Assembly (NCBI RefSeq): GCF_900112195.1
Contig: NZ_FOKR01000005.1
Span: 1-64,000, forward strand
Direction of reading: 5' to 3'
DNA from: Butyrivibrio sp. YAB3001
GTDB lineage: Bacteria; Bacillota; Clostridia; Lachnospirales; Lachnospiraceae
DNA: 64,000 bases
Both the position numbers and the translations under genes were made by a program. Shown one piece after another: positions 49,778-59,946 of this stretch; the first letter of the stretch is position 1, and every line of letters starts with the position of its first letter. Below the pieces are notes generated by a model that was not told the DNA's origin, did no database searches, and saw nothing but the letters and a program-made list of their open reading frames with translations.

Positions 49778-50983
49778 TTATCCTTTTGCGCCCTTGCTTC
49801 CGCCAAGGTGCACGCCTTCCAACACGTTTGTTTCAAATGAATAGACAACCTTATGACTCTCTCTGTCAGCCTTAAGTGCCAACTGAATCATATTATCAAG
49901 AAGTTCTTCATACTTCATTCCAAGAGGCTCCCAAAGATAAAATGAAAGTGAACCCGGAATTGTATTGATCTCATTTAAGTAAACCTTATTAGTAGCTTTA
50001 TCAAGCATAAAATCAATACGGGAAACACCTGAACATCCAAGACAGATGAAGGCATCAACAGCCATTTTTCTTATCTCATCTCGCATCTGAGGTGTAATAT
50101 CTGCAGGGATTTTTCTCTTAAGTGATGCCATTCCCTTAGATCCGCCTGTCTTTGCGCCACCCTTAGCTGAGCCCTTTGCTCCGCCGATGTATTTATCCTC
50201 AAAAGAAAGGATGTCATCTGAGTTTACAGGCTCTTCGCATTCTGAAGCCTGTGCTGATTCGTAATCTCCAAGAACAGAACAGTTGATTTCCTTAAGCTCT
50301 GTGATTGCAGGTTCAACCAAAATCTTCTTAGAAAACTCAAAACCAAGATCAAGCGCTTCAAGAAGTCCTTCTCTATCAGATGCTTTCTTGATTCCGATAC
50401 TTGAACCGAGATTAAGAGGCTTGATGATAACAGGATATGTAAACTCTTTTTCTATCCTTGAAACCAATTCATCAACATTCTCATAATCTTTCCAGGTATA
50501 GCACTTACAATCAAGAACAGGGATTCCATTATCCTTAAGAACTGTCTTCATTACATACTTATTCATTCCAACAGCTGAAGATAAAACGTCACATCCCACA
50601 ACAGGAAGCCCTAAAGTTGCAAGGAACCCCTGAAGTGTACCATCTTCAACGTTTGTTCCGTGCACAATAGGGAATGCAACATCAACCTGTGCCAACACGT
50701 TATTTCCAAACTTTTTCATGGGATATCTTACAAGAGAAACCTTATCTCCGTCCTTAATCCAGATTACCTGTGTGCTCTTTTTGATAAGTTCCGGAATATG
50801 TGTATATTCTTCAATCTTATCCACATACTCTCCGATATAGTAATCATTGTTCTTTGTGATATAGACAGGAATAACTTCATATTTGTCACGATTTATATAT
50901 CCAATAGCCTGAATCGCAGAGATTATTGAAATCTCATGCTCAGTACTTTTCCCTCCAAATAAAACAGCAACTCTAAGCTTCAT
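49778..50983 (-). CDS. ddl: D-alanine--D-alanine ligase with glycine-lysine insertion
   Basis: This 401-residue ATP-grasp enzyme makes the D-Ala-D-Ala dipeptide for the wall. FGGKSTEHEISIISA starts the protein, the ATP-grasp core has PVIIKPLNLGSSIGIKKA near 190 and the metal site is in YLNEINTIPGSLSFYLW near 333. Between the usual FEDKY segment and the IPADI strand there is a flexible insertion of about 25 residues rich in Gly, Lys, Ser and Ala (GGAKGSAKGGAKTGGSKG), and the C-terminus repeats the style (GGSKGAKG). The catalytic parts are intact. It precedes murF in the opposite sense of reading (murF is upstream, gap 29 bases). Confidence 0.93.
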   Translation of the reverse strand: MKLRVAVLFGGKSTEHEISIISAIQAIGYINRDKYEVIPVYITKNNDYYIGEYVDKIEEYTHIPELIKKSTQVIWIKDGDKVSLVRYPMKKFGNNVLAQVDVAFPIVHGTNVEDGTLQGFLATLGLPVVGCDVLSSAVGMNKYVMKTVLKDNGIPVLDCKCYTWKDYENVDELVSRIEKEFTYPVIIKPLNLGSSIGIKKASDREGLLEALDLGFEFSKKILVEPAITELKEINCSVLGDYESAQASECEEPVNSDDILSFEDKYIGGAKGSAKGGAKTGGSKGMASLKRKIPADITPQMRDEIRKMAVDAFICLGCSGVSRIDFMLDKATNKVYLNEINTIPGSLSFYLWEPLGMKYEELLDNMIQLALKADRESHKVVYSFETNVLEGVHLGGSKGAKG

Positions 50984-51012
50984 AATAAAAATACTTCCTT
51001 CCTATAGTTCTT

Positions 51013-52644
51013 TTATGAATAATTATCCGGCAGATCATTTTCAAGAAGAATTACTTTTTCTCTGCCTGCATCTATCTCATACATAAGCGCTGTAGCCTCG
51101 TTTAACGTATGCTTTACAAACAATCTCTCCGGATCAAATCCTGCCTCTTCTGCACCGGCCTTGATCGATGCGCTATTCTTGTCACCTACCAGAATAATGT
51201 AGTCACAGACAGCTGCTGCCTGCTTTCCAAATTCTTTATTATACTCATCCTCTTTTGCGCCAAGCTCTACCATTCCGGGAGTTACAAGAATCTTAACACT
51301 GTCTTCAAAAAGAGCAAGCGTCTCAAGAGCAACCTTCGCTCCATTAGGATTAGAATTATATGCATCGTCCAGTATTGAAACATTGCCATGCTTATTGAGC
51401 TCAAGCCTGTGTGGCACCGGCTGAAGACGTCTTACCGCCATTTTCAGTTTGCTCATAGGAATTCCAAAACTGTTTGCAGCAGCAATGGCTCCCACTATAT
51501 TCTCAACATTATGTCTTCCAACAAGTCTTGTTGTATACTCCGCAGTCTCTCCCTTCGGTGATGTCACTGTAAAAGTAGTTCCTGCGCTTGTAACCTTTAT
51601 ATCTTTTGCCTGATAATCATTTCCATCTGAAATACCGTAAGTAATCGCATCACTGTATTTCATATGTGACTTAATGATCTCATTGTCACCATTTACAAAT
51701 TTAAGGTGTTTTTCTGTTCCATCATTCTTGCCACCCTCAGCCTTAAGCTTTTCATCAACCGCATCAAGCAGTTCATACTTGGTGCTGATAATGTTATCAA
51801 GGCTGTGGAAAGTCTCAAGATGCTGATAACCAATGGATGTAAGTATTCCATCGTCAGGATGAACAATATCAGTAATTTCTTTAATATCATGAAGGTGTCT
51901 CGCACCCATTTCACATACAAAAATCTGATGTGTCGGCTTAAGATGCTCTCTTATAGTTCTCACTATTCCCATCGGTGTATTGTAACTTTCAGGCGTCATA
52001 AGAACACTAAAGCCCTCTGACAAAAGAGTTGTAAGATAATACTTAACGCTTGTCTTTCCATAGCTTCCGGTAATACCAATAATTCGAAGTCCCGGATGCT
52101 CTCTTAACATTCTCTTTGCATCATCAATAAAATACTTATTGATTCTCTTTTCAATCGGAAGATTTATAAGATTTGCAAGTGCTGTAAACAGTGGGAAAAG
52201 ACATACATACACAGCCCATATAACAACACATATCACGCTGCCGTATTTTGATGATTTATTCACCAATACAGAAACACACAAAAGTATTGCCAGCAGTATT
52301 CCATAAGTTACAAACAATCTTTTTACCCTGTCTGTAACAACAAATTTCTTTTTAGCAGGTTTAGGAATGTACAAAAGGCTTGTAAGCACTATAAATACGA
52401 TTGCAAGTATGTCAAATACTACATATAAAACCCACATTTCATTTGCCAGGAAAAACGGAGCAAGGACCAGGGAAAATGCTGCTCCTACATGCAGTCCAAG
52501 TTTACTCTGAATAGAGCCAAGGAACCTGAAATACCCCTGAAACTGATAGCTTGAAAGCTGAAGCATATGGGTATAATACCAAAGCCCCAGTATTGTTATG
52601 GCGATAATACCTATAATCTTAATCAAGATAGTGAAAATATACAT
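51013..52644 (-). CDS. murF: MurF-type Mur ligase with N-terminal membrane domain
   Basis: This 543-residue protein has about four to five membrane spans in the first 165 residues, then a Mur ligase body with the ATP loop IIGITGSYGKTSVKYYLTTL near residue 190, the VCEMGARHLHDIKEI block and the domain 3 motif LDDAYNSNPNGAKVALETL. The YNSNP motif is that of MurF, which adds D-Ala-D-Ala to the UDP-MurNAc-tripeptide. Standard MurF is soluble and about 450 residues, so the membrane domain is an addition. It is followed by ddl, the gene for its substrate dipeptide, which supports the role. Confidence 0.85.
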   Translation of the reverse strand: MYIFTILIKIIGIIAITILGLWYYTHMLQLSSYQFQGYFRFLGSIQSKLGLHVGAAFSLVLAPFFLANEMWVLYVVFDILAIVFIVLTSLLYIPKPAKKKFVVTDRVKRLFVTYGILLAILLCVSVLVNKSSKYGSVICVVIWAVYVCLFPLFTALANLINLPIEKRINKYFIDDAKRMLREHPGLRIIGITGSYGKTSVKYYLTTLLSEGFSVLMTPESYNTPMGIVRTIREHLKPTHQIFVCEMGARHLHDIKEITDIVHPDDGILTSIGYQHLETFHSLDNIISTKYELLDAVDEKLKAEGGKNDGTEKHLKFVNGDNEIIKSHMKYSDAITYGISDGNDYQAKDIKVTSAGTTFTVTSPKGETAEYTTRLVGRHNVENIVGAIAAANSFGIPMSKLKMAVRRLQPVPHRLELNKHGNVSILDDAYNSNPNGAKVALETLALFEDSVKILVTPGMVELGAKEDEYNKEFGKQAAAVCDYIILVGDKNSASIKAGAEEAGFDPERLFVKHTLNEATALMYEIDAGREKVILLENDLPDNYS

Positions 52645-52670
52645 TTCTATTCTCCAATTTTATTCGCTTT

Positions 52671-53462
52671 TTAATCAATCTTTAAAAAACTTCCAAGTAT
52701 CCTGTTATACAAAAATGGATTATCAAGGAATGTATAATGTCCTGCGCCCTTAATCACTGCAAGCCCTGCTTCCGGCATAAGTTTTTCCATTGTCTGCCCG
52801 TCTGAAAGCGGTGTCGCAGTATCCATATCGCCCCATATGAGTAGTGCAGGCTGCTTGACAGATGGCATGTACGGAACTAAATCCTCATTAACACACATAA
52901 CAAGCGATTTACGCATAACCTGAGAAGCAGCTGCATAATCCGCACTTCCAAACTTCTTCTGAAGCATATCCAGTGTTTGCGGGAAAAGCTTTATTATACC
53001 TGTCTTTGTCAAAAGATTCTTATAAAACTTATATCTCTTTGTTCGCTTATTCTGAGCCTTCGTCTTAACAGGAAGCACTCCTGCCGAATCAGTTAAAATA
53101 ACTTTTGGTATTGAAAAATCGGTCTTTATCCTACCATCATTAATCCCGGACGCAAGCTTGATTATTATCCTTCCACCCATAGAATGTCCCAAAAAGATTA
53201 TCTCTTTCTCATTGGGATATAACTGCTTAATGAATGCAAGAACAAAGTCAACATATGCATCCACATTCATAGGTTCTTTTGGCTCATCACTTTTACCAAA
53301 TCCCGGCATATCCATGGCAACAACGTGATATTTACTCTTGGCAAAAGAGATCACTCCGGAAAAGAGCTCTATATTAGCTCCCCAGCCATGCAGCATAACC
53401 AGCAACGGTCCTGCGCCTTCATCTATGTAATTTATATTTAATCCATTTATTATTGTTTTCAT
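52671..53462 (-). CDS. Alpha/beta hydrolase
   Basis: This 263-residue protein has the alpha/beta hydrolase pattern: MLHGWGANIELF (oxyanion hole) near residue 23, nucleophile elbow LGHSMGGRIIIKLA with Ser near 95, an acid in LLIWGDMDTATPL near 214 and the catalytic His in KGAGHYTFLDNP near 242. The full triad is present. Substrate is unknown; members of this group include esterases and C-C hydrolases. It precedes murF by 26 bases and may share its transcript. Confidence 0.85.
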   Translation of the reverse strand: MKTIINGLNINYIDEGAGPLLVMLHGWGANIELFSGVISFAKSKYHVVAMDMPGFGKSDEPKEPMNVDAYVDFVLAFIKQLYPNEKEIIFLGHSMGGRIIIKLASGINDGRIKTDFSIPKVILTDSAGVLPVKTKAQNKRTKRYKFYKNLLTKTGIIKLFPQTLDMLQKKFGSADYAAASQVMRKSLVMCVNEDLVPYMPSVKQPALLIWGDMDTATPLSDGQTMEKLMPEAGLAVIKGAGHYTFLDNPFLYNRILGSFLKID

Positions 53463-53517
53463 GACCCATCCATATTATCACTATGATTATTTACATGCAA
53501 ATAAATAAGGACTATTA

Positions 53518-53552
53518 GTTACTGCATTAAGCTCCATGTAAGCGACAGTAAC
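53518..53552. repeat. Short inverted repeat of the TGTTACTGT family
   Basis: GTTACTG (53518-53524) and CAGTAAC (53546-53552) are inverted, downstream of the GH9-like gene. It may be a decayed copy of the dispersed element or a weak terminator. Confidence 0.45.
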
Positions 53553-53560
53553 AATTTTTC

Positions 53561-55141
53561 TCAATCCGTAATGGCACTGAGTAAAAGTATCAAAAGCGCA
53601 TCATATTGCGGATTATTCATAACTCCCGCTGCCATATCATAGTCATTGTATGTTCTTTCTGTAGAAGCAGTAACATAATTCATGCATTCAGGATTTAGTC
53701 CCATCATATAATGAGCATGGTTTTCAATTATAGTCCTGTATTCATAATTATATATGATATGATTTGTAATAGTCATGCAGCGCATATCTTCCAGTACTTT
53801 TACAAAACTGTCCTCTGATGATAATTCAACTACATGATATTTTCCGGATGAAGCTTCCTTTGCGATATTCTCTGATTTTTTCATCAGAGCTTTCATAATG
53901 ATTTCGCAATCGTCTTTATCTACCTCCTGATTTGTGGATAAGTAGACTATAGAACCAAGAAAAATATTATCATCTGAATTAAATAAATCTGTAAAATCTC
54001 CTCTGTTAAAATAACTCTCAAGAATTCCGAGGTACTTGTCATTGCCCGTTGTTCTATAAAGCTGCGCCGCCGCTTTAAATGCTGCTGTAGTCTCTTCAGC
54101 TTTCTGATTGTTCAAAAAACTCTCAAAAGCTCTGTCGGCAGCTCGAAGCACTTCCTTGGCATAATTCGCATCAAATTTCTTATACAGATAACTAAATCTT
54201 GCAACAGCAGAAGCAAAATTGATCGTTGCTTCCATGGATACCGGCGTAACCTCTACAGGAGCAAAAAATACATCCGTTCCACTTCCAATATTGGTAAGAG
54301 CAGCTCCGTATACGCCTCCGGTCTTGGCATCCTGCATTTTGAGCATCCAGTCCACTTCGTATTTGGCTTCATCAATTATATCCGGTATTCCGTTTCCGCT
54401 ATCAGACATTCCTTCGTCATCTGAAAAAGAATCCGGATTCATCTCATATGCAAGTAACAGGTTGTCGACAATGTAACTACCAATATTTGTATCTCTATCA
54501 GCCTGTCCATCCAGATGCCAGCCACCTGTAACATCTATCGCCTCTGACATATTCTCTTGAAAATGCGCCTCAGTAGTATGGCAGGCACTATGCCCATTAT
54601 CACCTGCATCCACTTCTGAAATTGCTATTCCACATCTGTTAATATAGTATTTTTTGCAGGCCTCATTTAATGTTTTTCCATAAACATCTTCCCCTATCTC
54701 AAAAGAATAGGATTCACCCAAATAATCAGCATAGATGTAATACTTACCCGGCTCATTAAAATCACCGAATCTTCCATTTCCGTAAAAGATACCGCTTTCT
54801 TCATCCAACTCAGGCTTTAAGATTTCACCTGTATAAACAGTTTCCCCACTTTCTAATTCTTTTATTTCATAATTTTCAGGAAGCTTTTTCCCCCTGAAAA
54901 TAATATTTTTTTCAGAACCAATGTTATAACCTATCTGATTCACTAAAATATTAGGAATCTGCTGTGGCATCTCAAAATCCGTTGAATTAGGTGTACTCAC
55001 ACTTTGGACTTTTTGTGTCACCTGCGTCACATTTGTCTCTTTTTCAGCTGAAGAAGCGCCGCAACCTGCGACGCTCCCCACTGTTAACAGCATACATGCT
55101 GCATATATTATTCTTTTTTTCCCTATCAGGTCTGAAAACAT
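53561..55141 (-). CDS. GH9-like lipoprotein lacking standard catalytic residues
   Basis: This 526-residue lipoprotein (lipobox VAGC, Cys near 27) has an N-terminal CelD_N-like Ig domain (ILVNQIGYNIGSEKNIIFRG) and a GH9-type alpha-barrel. Family blocks are clear: HSACHTTEAHFQ, DVTGGWHLDGQADRD, DEAKYEVDWMLKMQDAKTGG and HAHYMMGLNPECMNYVTAS. In active GH9 enzymes the second block reads DVSGGWHDAGDYG with two catalytic Asp; here the DAGD positions are LDGQ. The C-terminal NE of active enzymes, which supplies the catalytic Glu, is replaced (YNDYDMAAGVMNNPQ). It is probably a surface glycan-binding or structural protein, not a normal cellulase. Confidence 0.8.
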   Translation of the reverse strand: MFSDLIGKKRIIYAACMLLTVGSVAGCGASSAEKETNVTQVTQKVQSVSTPNSTDFEMPQQIPNILVNQIGYNIGSEKNIIFRGKKLPENYEIKELESGETVYTGEILKPELDEESGIFYGNGRFGDFNEPGKYYIYADYLGESYSFEIGEDVYGKTLNEACKKYYINRCGIAISEVDAGDNGHSACHTTEAHFQENMSEAIDVTGGWHLDGQADRDTNIGSYIVDNLLLAYEMNPDSFSDDEGMSDSGNGIPDIIDEAKYEVDWMLKMQDAKTGGVYGAALTNIGSGTDVFFAPVEVTPVSMEATINFASAVARFSYLYKKFDANYAKEVLRAADRAFESFLNNQKAEETTAAFKAAAQLYRTTGNDKYLGILESYFNRGDFTDLFNSDDNIFLGSIVYLSTNQEVDKDDCEIIMKALMKKSENIAKEASSGKYHVVELSSEDSFVKVLEDMRCMTITNHIIYNYEYRTIIENHAHYMMGLNPECMNYVTASTERTYNDYDMAAGVMNNPQYDALLILLLSAITD

Positions 55142-55199
55142 AAATAAATCCTTATACGCTATAAAAATCTGTGCCTAAAATTTCAAAGATATCCACACA

Positions 55200-57488
55200 T
55201 TATTTTACGCGGTTATAGTTAATCAGACAACCATCAAGGATAATCTGTCTCTCATCATCTGTCAGATTACCAAGTTTCAGTTCAAACTCTTTAAGCCCAT
55301 CACCGGAAACTGCATATGCCTTGATTATCTCAGCTTTATTCTTAACAGCTTCTCTGATACCAGGCAGGAAAAGATAATCTTTATTCTTAAACGGAAGTTC
55401 ACCATCATCAATTATGAATGGAAGCATTCCCCAGTTGATAAGATTTGAACGATATCTCTTTGTAGCATATTCATTGGCAATATTTGCCCATCCGCCCAAC
55501 ACTTTCTGACATGAAGCTGCCTGCTCTCTCGCAGAACCATCTCCCGGCTTTACTGCAAAAATTGTAGAACCGATTCCTGTATTTTTGCCTGAAACATCAG
55601 GGAACTGCGCGCAAATAACCTTGATAGCCGCGGCTGTTTCTTCGCTTATCTCCTCTATAGGGGCATCCTCTCTTCTCTTAAGCTCCTGAGCATATACTTC
55701 CTTGGCCAGTCCCACATAAGCAGGATCTTTTCTGGAAAGAGTAAACTCTGCAAGTCCAAGAGGATTAGATCTGTAAGATGATGTCTCACCTGATGGTATA
55801 AGCTCATCTGTAGTTGTAACAGGGTCATGAATCTCTGAAACAACCTTGAGAAGCAGGTTATCAGTAAGCGCGATCATCTTAGGCCAGTCCTTGATATTGG
55901 GACCGAGCTGAAGTTCAACAGATGGATCAGCTTTTCCGTGAGAATCAAATACTCTGTTCTTATAAATCTCACTGTCAAAATGATATTTATATTTGTTAAA
56001 CTCACCGTCAAATTCAGTAGCAGGAGTAAGCACGCCCTGATTTGCTGCCGTTGCTGCAATAGAACGGGCATCCATAAGGGCAACTGATGCAACCTGACCA
56101 TTCTGAACCTTGGAACCTTCACGGTTAGGGAAGTTTCTGGTTGAGTGTCTGATACTGAATGCATTATTAGCAGGAGTATCACCTGCGCCAAAGCAAGGTC
56201 CGCAGAATGCTGTCTTCAAAATAGCTCCTGATTCAAGAATTGCAGCTGCCGCGCCATTCTTAACAACTTCCATGAAAATAGGAGTTGAAGCAGGATAAAC
56301 ACTAAGTGTAAATCTGTCATTTCCAATAAAGTGACCTTTAAGAATATCAGCCGCAGCACAGATATTTTCAAATCCGCCGCCCGCGCAGCCTGCGATGATT
56401 CCCTGATCAACATAGAACTTTCCGTTTCTAAGCTTATCCTTTAATGAAAACTCTACCTTATCTCCAAAGCTTACCTTTGCTCTCTTTTCCACATCAGCAA
56501 GAATATCTGCAGCATTTCTGTTCACTTCTGCTATTTCATAGACATTACTTGGGTGGAAAGGCATAGCTATCATAGGATTGATGGATGAAAGATCCACTTT
56601 TACAAGTCCGTCATAGTATGCTACTTTACCTGGCTTTAATTCTTTGTAATCTTCACTTCTTCCATGAATCTCGTAGAATTCTTTAATTTCTTCATCTGTC
56701 TGCCAGATTGATGAAAGGCAGGTTGTCTCTGTTGTCATAACATCGACACCAATTCTGAAGTCTGCGCTTAGATTCTTAACACCCGGTCCGACAAACTCCA
56801 TAACCTTATTCTTTACATATCCGTCAGCAAATACTTTTCCAATTATCGCAAGCGCTACATCCTGAGGTCCTACGCCCTTCTTAGGCTCTCCTTCAAGATA
56901 AATAGCTACAACTCCCGGCATATCAACATCATAGGTCTGTCCAAGAAGCTGTTTTACAAGCTCAGGGCCGCCTTCACCAATTGCCATTGTTCCCAAAGCG
57001 CCATATCTTGTATGTGAGTCAGAACCAAGAATCATTCCACCACCTATTGCCATCATCTCTCTCGCAAACTGATGAATGACTGCCTGATGAGGTGGTACAT
57101 AAACTCCGCCATATTTCTGTGCAGCAGTAAGTCCAAACATGTGGTCATCCTCGTTAATGGTTCCGCCTACTGCGCATAGAGAGTTGTGACAGTTAGTCAG
57201 GACATACGGAATAGGGAATCTCTCAAGACCTGATGCTCTTGCTGTCTGTATTATTCCAACGTAGGTAATATCATGTGAAGTCAGTTTATCAAACTTGACA
57301 CATAGCTTATCCATGTTGCCTGATGTATTATGAGCTTTTAAAATACCATACGCTATTGTATTCTTTTTTGCTTCATCCCTAGAAGTGCCTGCTCCAATGC
57401 TATTAAGAGCTCCGTCTGCCTCAGGTCCATCCGGAATAAGATTGATTCCATCTACCAGAAAACATCCCTTATCATGTGTAGTTACCAT
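55200..57488 (-). CDS. Aconitase-family hydratase, YbhJ type
   Basis: This 762-residue protein has the aconitase layout: an [11 protein letters not shown] segment, [20 protein letters not shown] near residue 162, cluster cysteines in [11 protein letters not shown] and [20 protein letters not shown], and a C-terminal swivel domain with [15 protein letters not shown]. The single-chain length and the order resemble E. coli YbhJ, a member with uncertain activity, rather than AcnA, AcnB or leucine isomerases. All three cluster-binding cysteines appear to be present. The gene stands alone with a long upstream spacer. A role in a partial TCA pathway is possible but not shown. Confidence 0.82.
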   Translation of the reverse strand: MVTTHDKGCFLVDGINLIPDGPEADGALNSIGAGTSRDEAKKNTIAYGILKAHNTSGNMDKLCVKFDKLTSHDITYVGIIQTARASGLERFPIPYVLTNCHNSLCAVGGTINEDDHMFGLTAAQKYGGVYVPPHQAVIHQFAREMMAIGGGMILGSDSHTRYGALGTMAIGEGGPELVKQLLGQTYDVDMPGVVAIYLEGEPKKGVGPQDVALAIIGKVFADGYVKNKVMEFVGPGVKNLSADFRIGVDVMTTETTCLSSIWQTDEEIKEFYEIHGRSEDYKELKPGKVAYYDGLVKVDLSSINPMIAMPFHPSNVYEIAEVNRNAADILADVEKRAKVSFGDKVEFSLKDKLRNGKFYVDQGIIAGCAGGGFENICAAADILKGHFIGNDRFTLSVYPASTPIFMEVVKNGAAAAILESGAILKTAFCGPCFGAGDTPANNAFSIRHSTRNFPNREGSKVQNGQVASVALMDARSIAATAANQGVLTPATEFDGEFNKYKYHFDSEIYKNRVFDSHGKADPSVELQLGPNIKDWPKMIALTDNLLLKVVSEIHDPVTTTDELIPSGETSSYRSNPLGLAEFTLSRKDPAYVGLAKEVYAQELKRREDAPIEEISEETAAAIKVICAQFPDVSGKNTGIGSTIFAVKPGDGSAREQAASCQKVLGGWANIANEYATKRYRSNLINWGMLPFIIDDGELPFKNKDYLFLPGIREAVKNKAEIIKAYAVSGDGLKEFELKLGNLTDDERQIILDGCLINYNRVK

Positions 57489-57676
57489 CCAAAACCTCCT
57501 TCAATGACTGTGTTTTTTTACCTGCCAATACCTATAATTATGATGCAAAAGCCATAAGTGCTGTCACGGATTGTTTCTCTCAATTCGCTCTTTCACTTCC
57601 AAACCATAATTATACGTGTATACAATTATATAATCGCTATGATAACACATTTTTCCTATGGTTTGTAGTGAAAAAA

Positions 57677-59218
57677 TTAATATGAATCCACAATGGTTTG
57701 AAGCTCAGCCATTATTTCTTCTATTCCTGCTTCCTTAAGCTCTTGCCTAAACTCCAAAACAATCTCCTCCGGATCAGAATCATATTTGCCATAGGAAATC
57801 TGAGGAATATATTCATCACATACTTCTATTACTTTGTTTAACTTTCTATTAATATCTTCCGATACGAAATTATAACCATCCCAAGGATAATCCTCCGCAA
57901 CATGCTCATATTCATCCACGAGGTCATAGTATTCATCCCAGGAATATGTAGAATCCTGAATTTCAAGTTCATCCCTGCGGCCCCACCAGAAATTTGTCAG
58001 CATGCTATTGGCATTTTCATTGTATCCACTTGGTTTCTCTATCATCCCACTTGAATTGATCTCGTACTGAGTGCCCTGAATTCCATAACGTAAAAGTCTG
58101 TAACAATCAACATCATTCCTTATAACATCATAGACCATCAGCGCTTTCTCCGGATTTTTTGATCCCGAATATACTGCCATAGCACCATGTAAAATACTTG
58201 TTTTAAGTAAATTCCCGCACTCTTTCCCGAACCAGTAAAATCTTGCATCAGCCCCGGGTTGTTTCAGCTCCATTGTTGGTCTTATGGAAGTAAAATAATT
58301 CTGTGTATGATGTTGCTCTAATGCAGTATTTCCACTGTAAAACTCTTTCTGATTATTTCCCGCATCAGATAGCTTCTCTCTCCACGCCCCCATTTCGTCC
58401 CACTTTTTCATAAGTCTTGCAAATTCAACAAACTCTTCTCCCTCGTAATATGGTGAGACAATCTTTAGTTTGTCTTCAGCATAAGCTCCAAATAATCCAT
58501 ATATGCCAAGCTCATAAATAGGAACATATTTTTCTTTTGACATGATATAACCAAGAGCGACGATATTATCCGTTCCATCTGCATCCCAGGCAATTAACTC
58601 AGGCCTCTTTGTCGCAACATATTCTACATATTCTGATAGGTCTTCAAAGCTTTTTATATCACCAATTCCTGCTTCATCTGCTATGTCGCCACGGTACACA
58701 AAGCCATGATTTGTCCACTGAGTAAATTCATTCTCGGGAATAAAATAAATATTCCCATTATAGGAACATTTTTCCCATTGCTCATTGCTGACAGATGCAT
58801 ATGTCATAGGACAAAAAGTACTCAAAAGCTCTTTTGACATCGGATAAAAATTTCCTTTGAGAACATTGGGCCATCCATCAAGCCAGTCAGTTCCTGTTCC
58901 AATAAGGTCAAGAGAGGTTATTCCTTCATCCAGCACTCTGTTGTAATTGCTTAGATAATCATTCCATCCAACATAATATATATCCAACTGAGCGTTAACT
59001 TTCTTGATAAGAATCTTATTAAGTTCTTCAATCACTTTCTCTGTCTGGCCATTAACAGGCTTATCACCGATCGTCAGATAAGTGATCGTCGTAGGTTCTT
59101 CTCTGAAATCAATATCCCATTCTGAATATTCACTATAATGCTGCGGTTTACCACCTCCGCAGGCAGCTACCATGATTACTACACAAATAGTCGTTAGGAC
59201 GGATATCAGCTTTTTCAC
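57677..59218 (-). CDS. Orphan solute-binding lipoprotein
   Basis: This 513-residue lipoprotein (MKKLISVLTTICVVIMVAAC, lipobox VAAC) resembles sugar-type ABC solute-binding proteins: the EPTTITYLTIGDKPVNGQTE start, NPEKALMVYDVIRNDVDCYR and a C-terminal helix pair. It starts with GTG, overlapping the tadA stop as GTGA, so it is translationally coupled to tadA. No permease or ATPase is adjacent. It may serve a transporter elsewhere or have a sensing role. Confidence 0.8.
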   Translation of the reverse strand: MKKLISVLTTICVVIMVAACGGGKPQHYSEYSEWDIDFREEPTTITYLTIGDKPVNGQTEKVIEELNKILIKKVNAQLDIYYVGWNDYLSNYNRVLDEGITSLDLIGTGTDWLDGWPNVLKGNFYPMSKELLSTFCPMTYASVSNEQWEKCSYNGNIYFIPENEFTQWTNHGFVYRGDIADEAGIGDIKSFEDLSEYVEYVATKRPELIAWDADGTDNIVALGYIMSKEKYVPIYELGIYGLFGAYAEDKLKIVSPYYEGEEFVEFARLMKKWDEMGAWREKLSDAGNNQKEFYSGNTALEQHHTQNYFTSIRPTMELKQPGADARFYWFGKECGNLLKTSILHGAMAVYSGSKNPEKALMVYDVIRNDVDCYRLLRYGIQGTQYEINSSGMIEKPSGYNENANSMLTNFWWGRRDELEIQDSTYSWDEYYDLVDEYEHVAEDYPWDGYNFVSEDINRKLNKVIEVCDEYIPQISYGKYDSDPEEIVLEFRQELKEAGIEEIMAELQTIVDSY

Positions 59219-59775
59219 GAAAGGTTCCCTTTCTGCTCCTTTTCAGCTTTGTTCCTGGCTCTAAGTTCAACAAAAAACTTCTTAAGTAAATCTCCGCACT
59301 CCTCTTGCAAAACTCCCTTTTTTACCATCACCTGATGATTAAACTGAGGGTTATTTAAAATATCCATTACAGATCCTGCACAGCCTGCTTTAGGATTCAT
59401 GGCTGCCATGATAACCTCGGGTATCCTTGCCTGAACAATTGCCCCGGCACACATCTGACACGGCTCAAGTGTTACATAAAGCTTGCAGTCTTCAAGCCTC
59501 CAGTCGCCTATCACCTTGCCTGCTCTTTTTATTGCAGTTATCTCTGCATGTGCCAATGGCGTTTTATCTGTATTTCTTCTGTTATATCCTCTCCCAATTA
59601 TTTTCCCGTCATGTACAATCACGCACCCGATTGGCACTTCCCCAATTTTATATGCCTTTTTCGCCTGCGCAATTGCAGCTTTCATATACTTAATATCAAG
59701 TAACTCCTCGTCTGTAAGTTCATTTAAAGCCTTTACTTTTGAGGTTCTTGGTTCTATATTCATCTTTCTTTCCAT
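59215..59775 (-). CDS. tadA: tRNA-adenosine deaminase (A34 to inosine)
   Basis: This 186-residue zinc deaminase modifies the wobble base of tRNA-Arg. The zinc motif HAE lies in PLAHAEITAI near residue 75, and PCXXC in TLEPCQMCAGAIVQARI near 104. An N-terminal extension of about 25 residues precedes the core. The start is uncertain; a methionine four codons in is also possible. Its stop overlaps the start of an unrelated lipoprotein gene. It lies beside the SRP RNA gene, a common neighbourhood for tadA in Firmicutes. Confidence 0.93.
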   Translation of the reverse strand: MERKMNIEPRTSKVKALNELTDEELLDIKYMKAAIAQAKKAYKIGEVPIGCVIVHDGKIIGRGYNRRNTDKTPLAHAEITAIKRAGKVIGDWRLEDCKLYVTLEPCQMCAGAIVQARIPEVIMAAMNPKAGCAGSVMDILNNPQFNHQVMVKKGVLQEECGDLLKKFFVELRARNKAEKEQKGNLS

Positions 59776-59884
59776 TCATTCATTTTTGTAAATCATTTTC
59801 CTGCAAAACACGTAGCACAGCGCACATTTTATGTATAAGCAATTTCTTTAGTATTACTTATTTAGCTATATACCTAATATTCCC

Positions 59885-59913
59885 TTGCAATAATTCAAAG
59901 AAACAAGTATTAT
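59885..59913 (+). promoter_or_regulatory. Promoter of the SRP RNA gene
   Basis: TTGCAA (59885-59890), a 17-base spacer and TATTAT (59908-59913) lie about 35 bases upstream of the RNA. Confidence 0.65.
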
Positions 59914-59946
59914 ATTACTACGGCTTTAAAATATGCCGTAAAAAAT

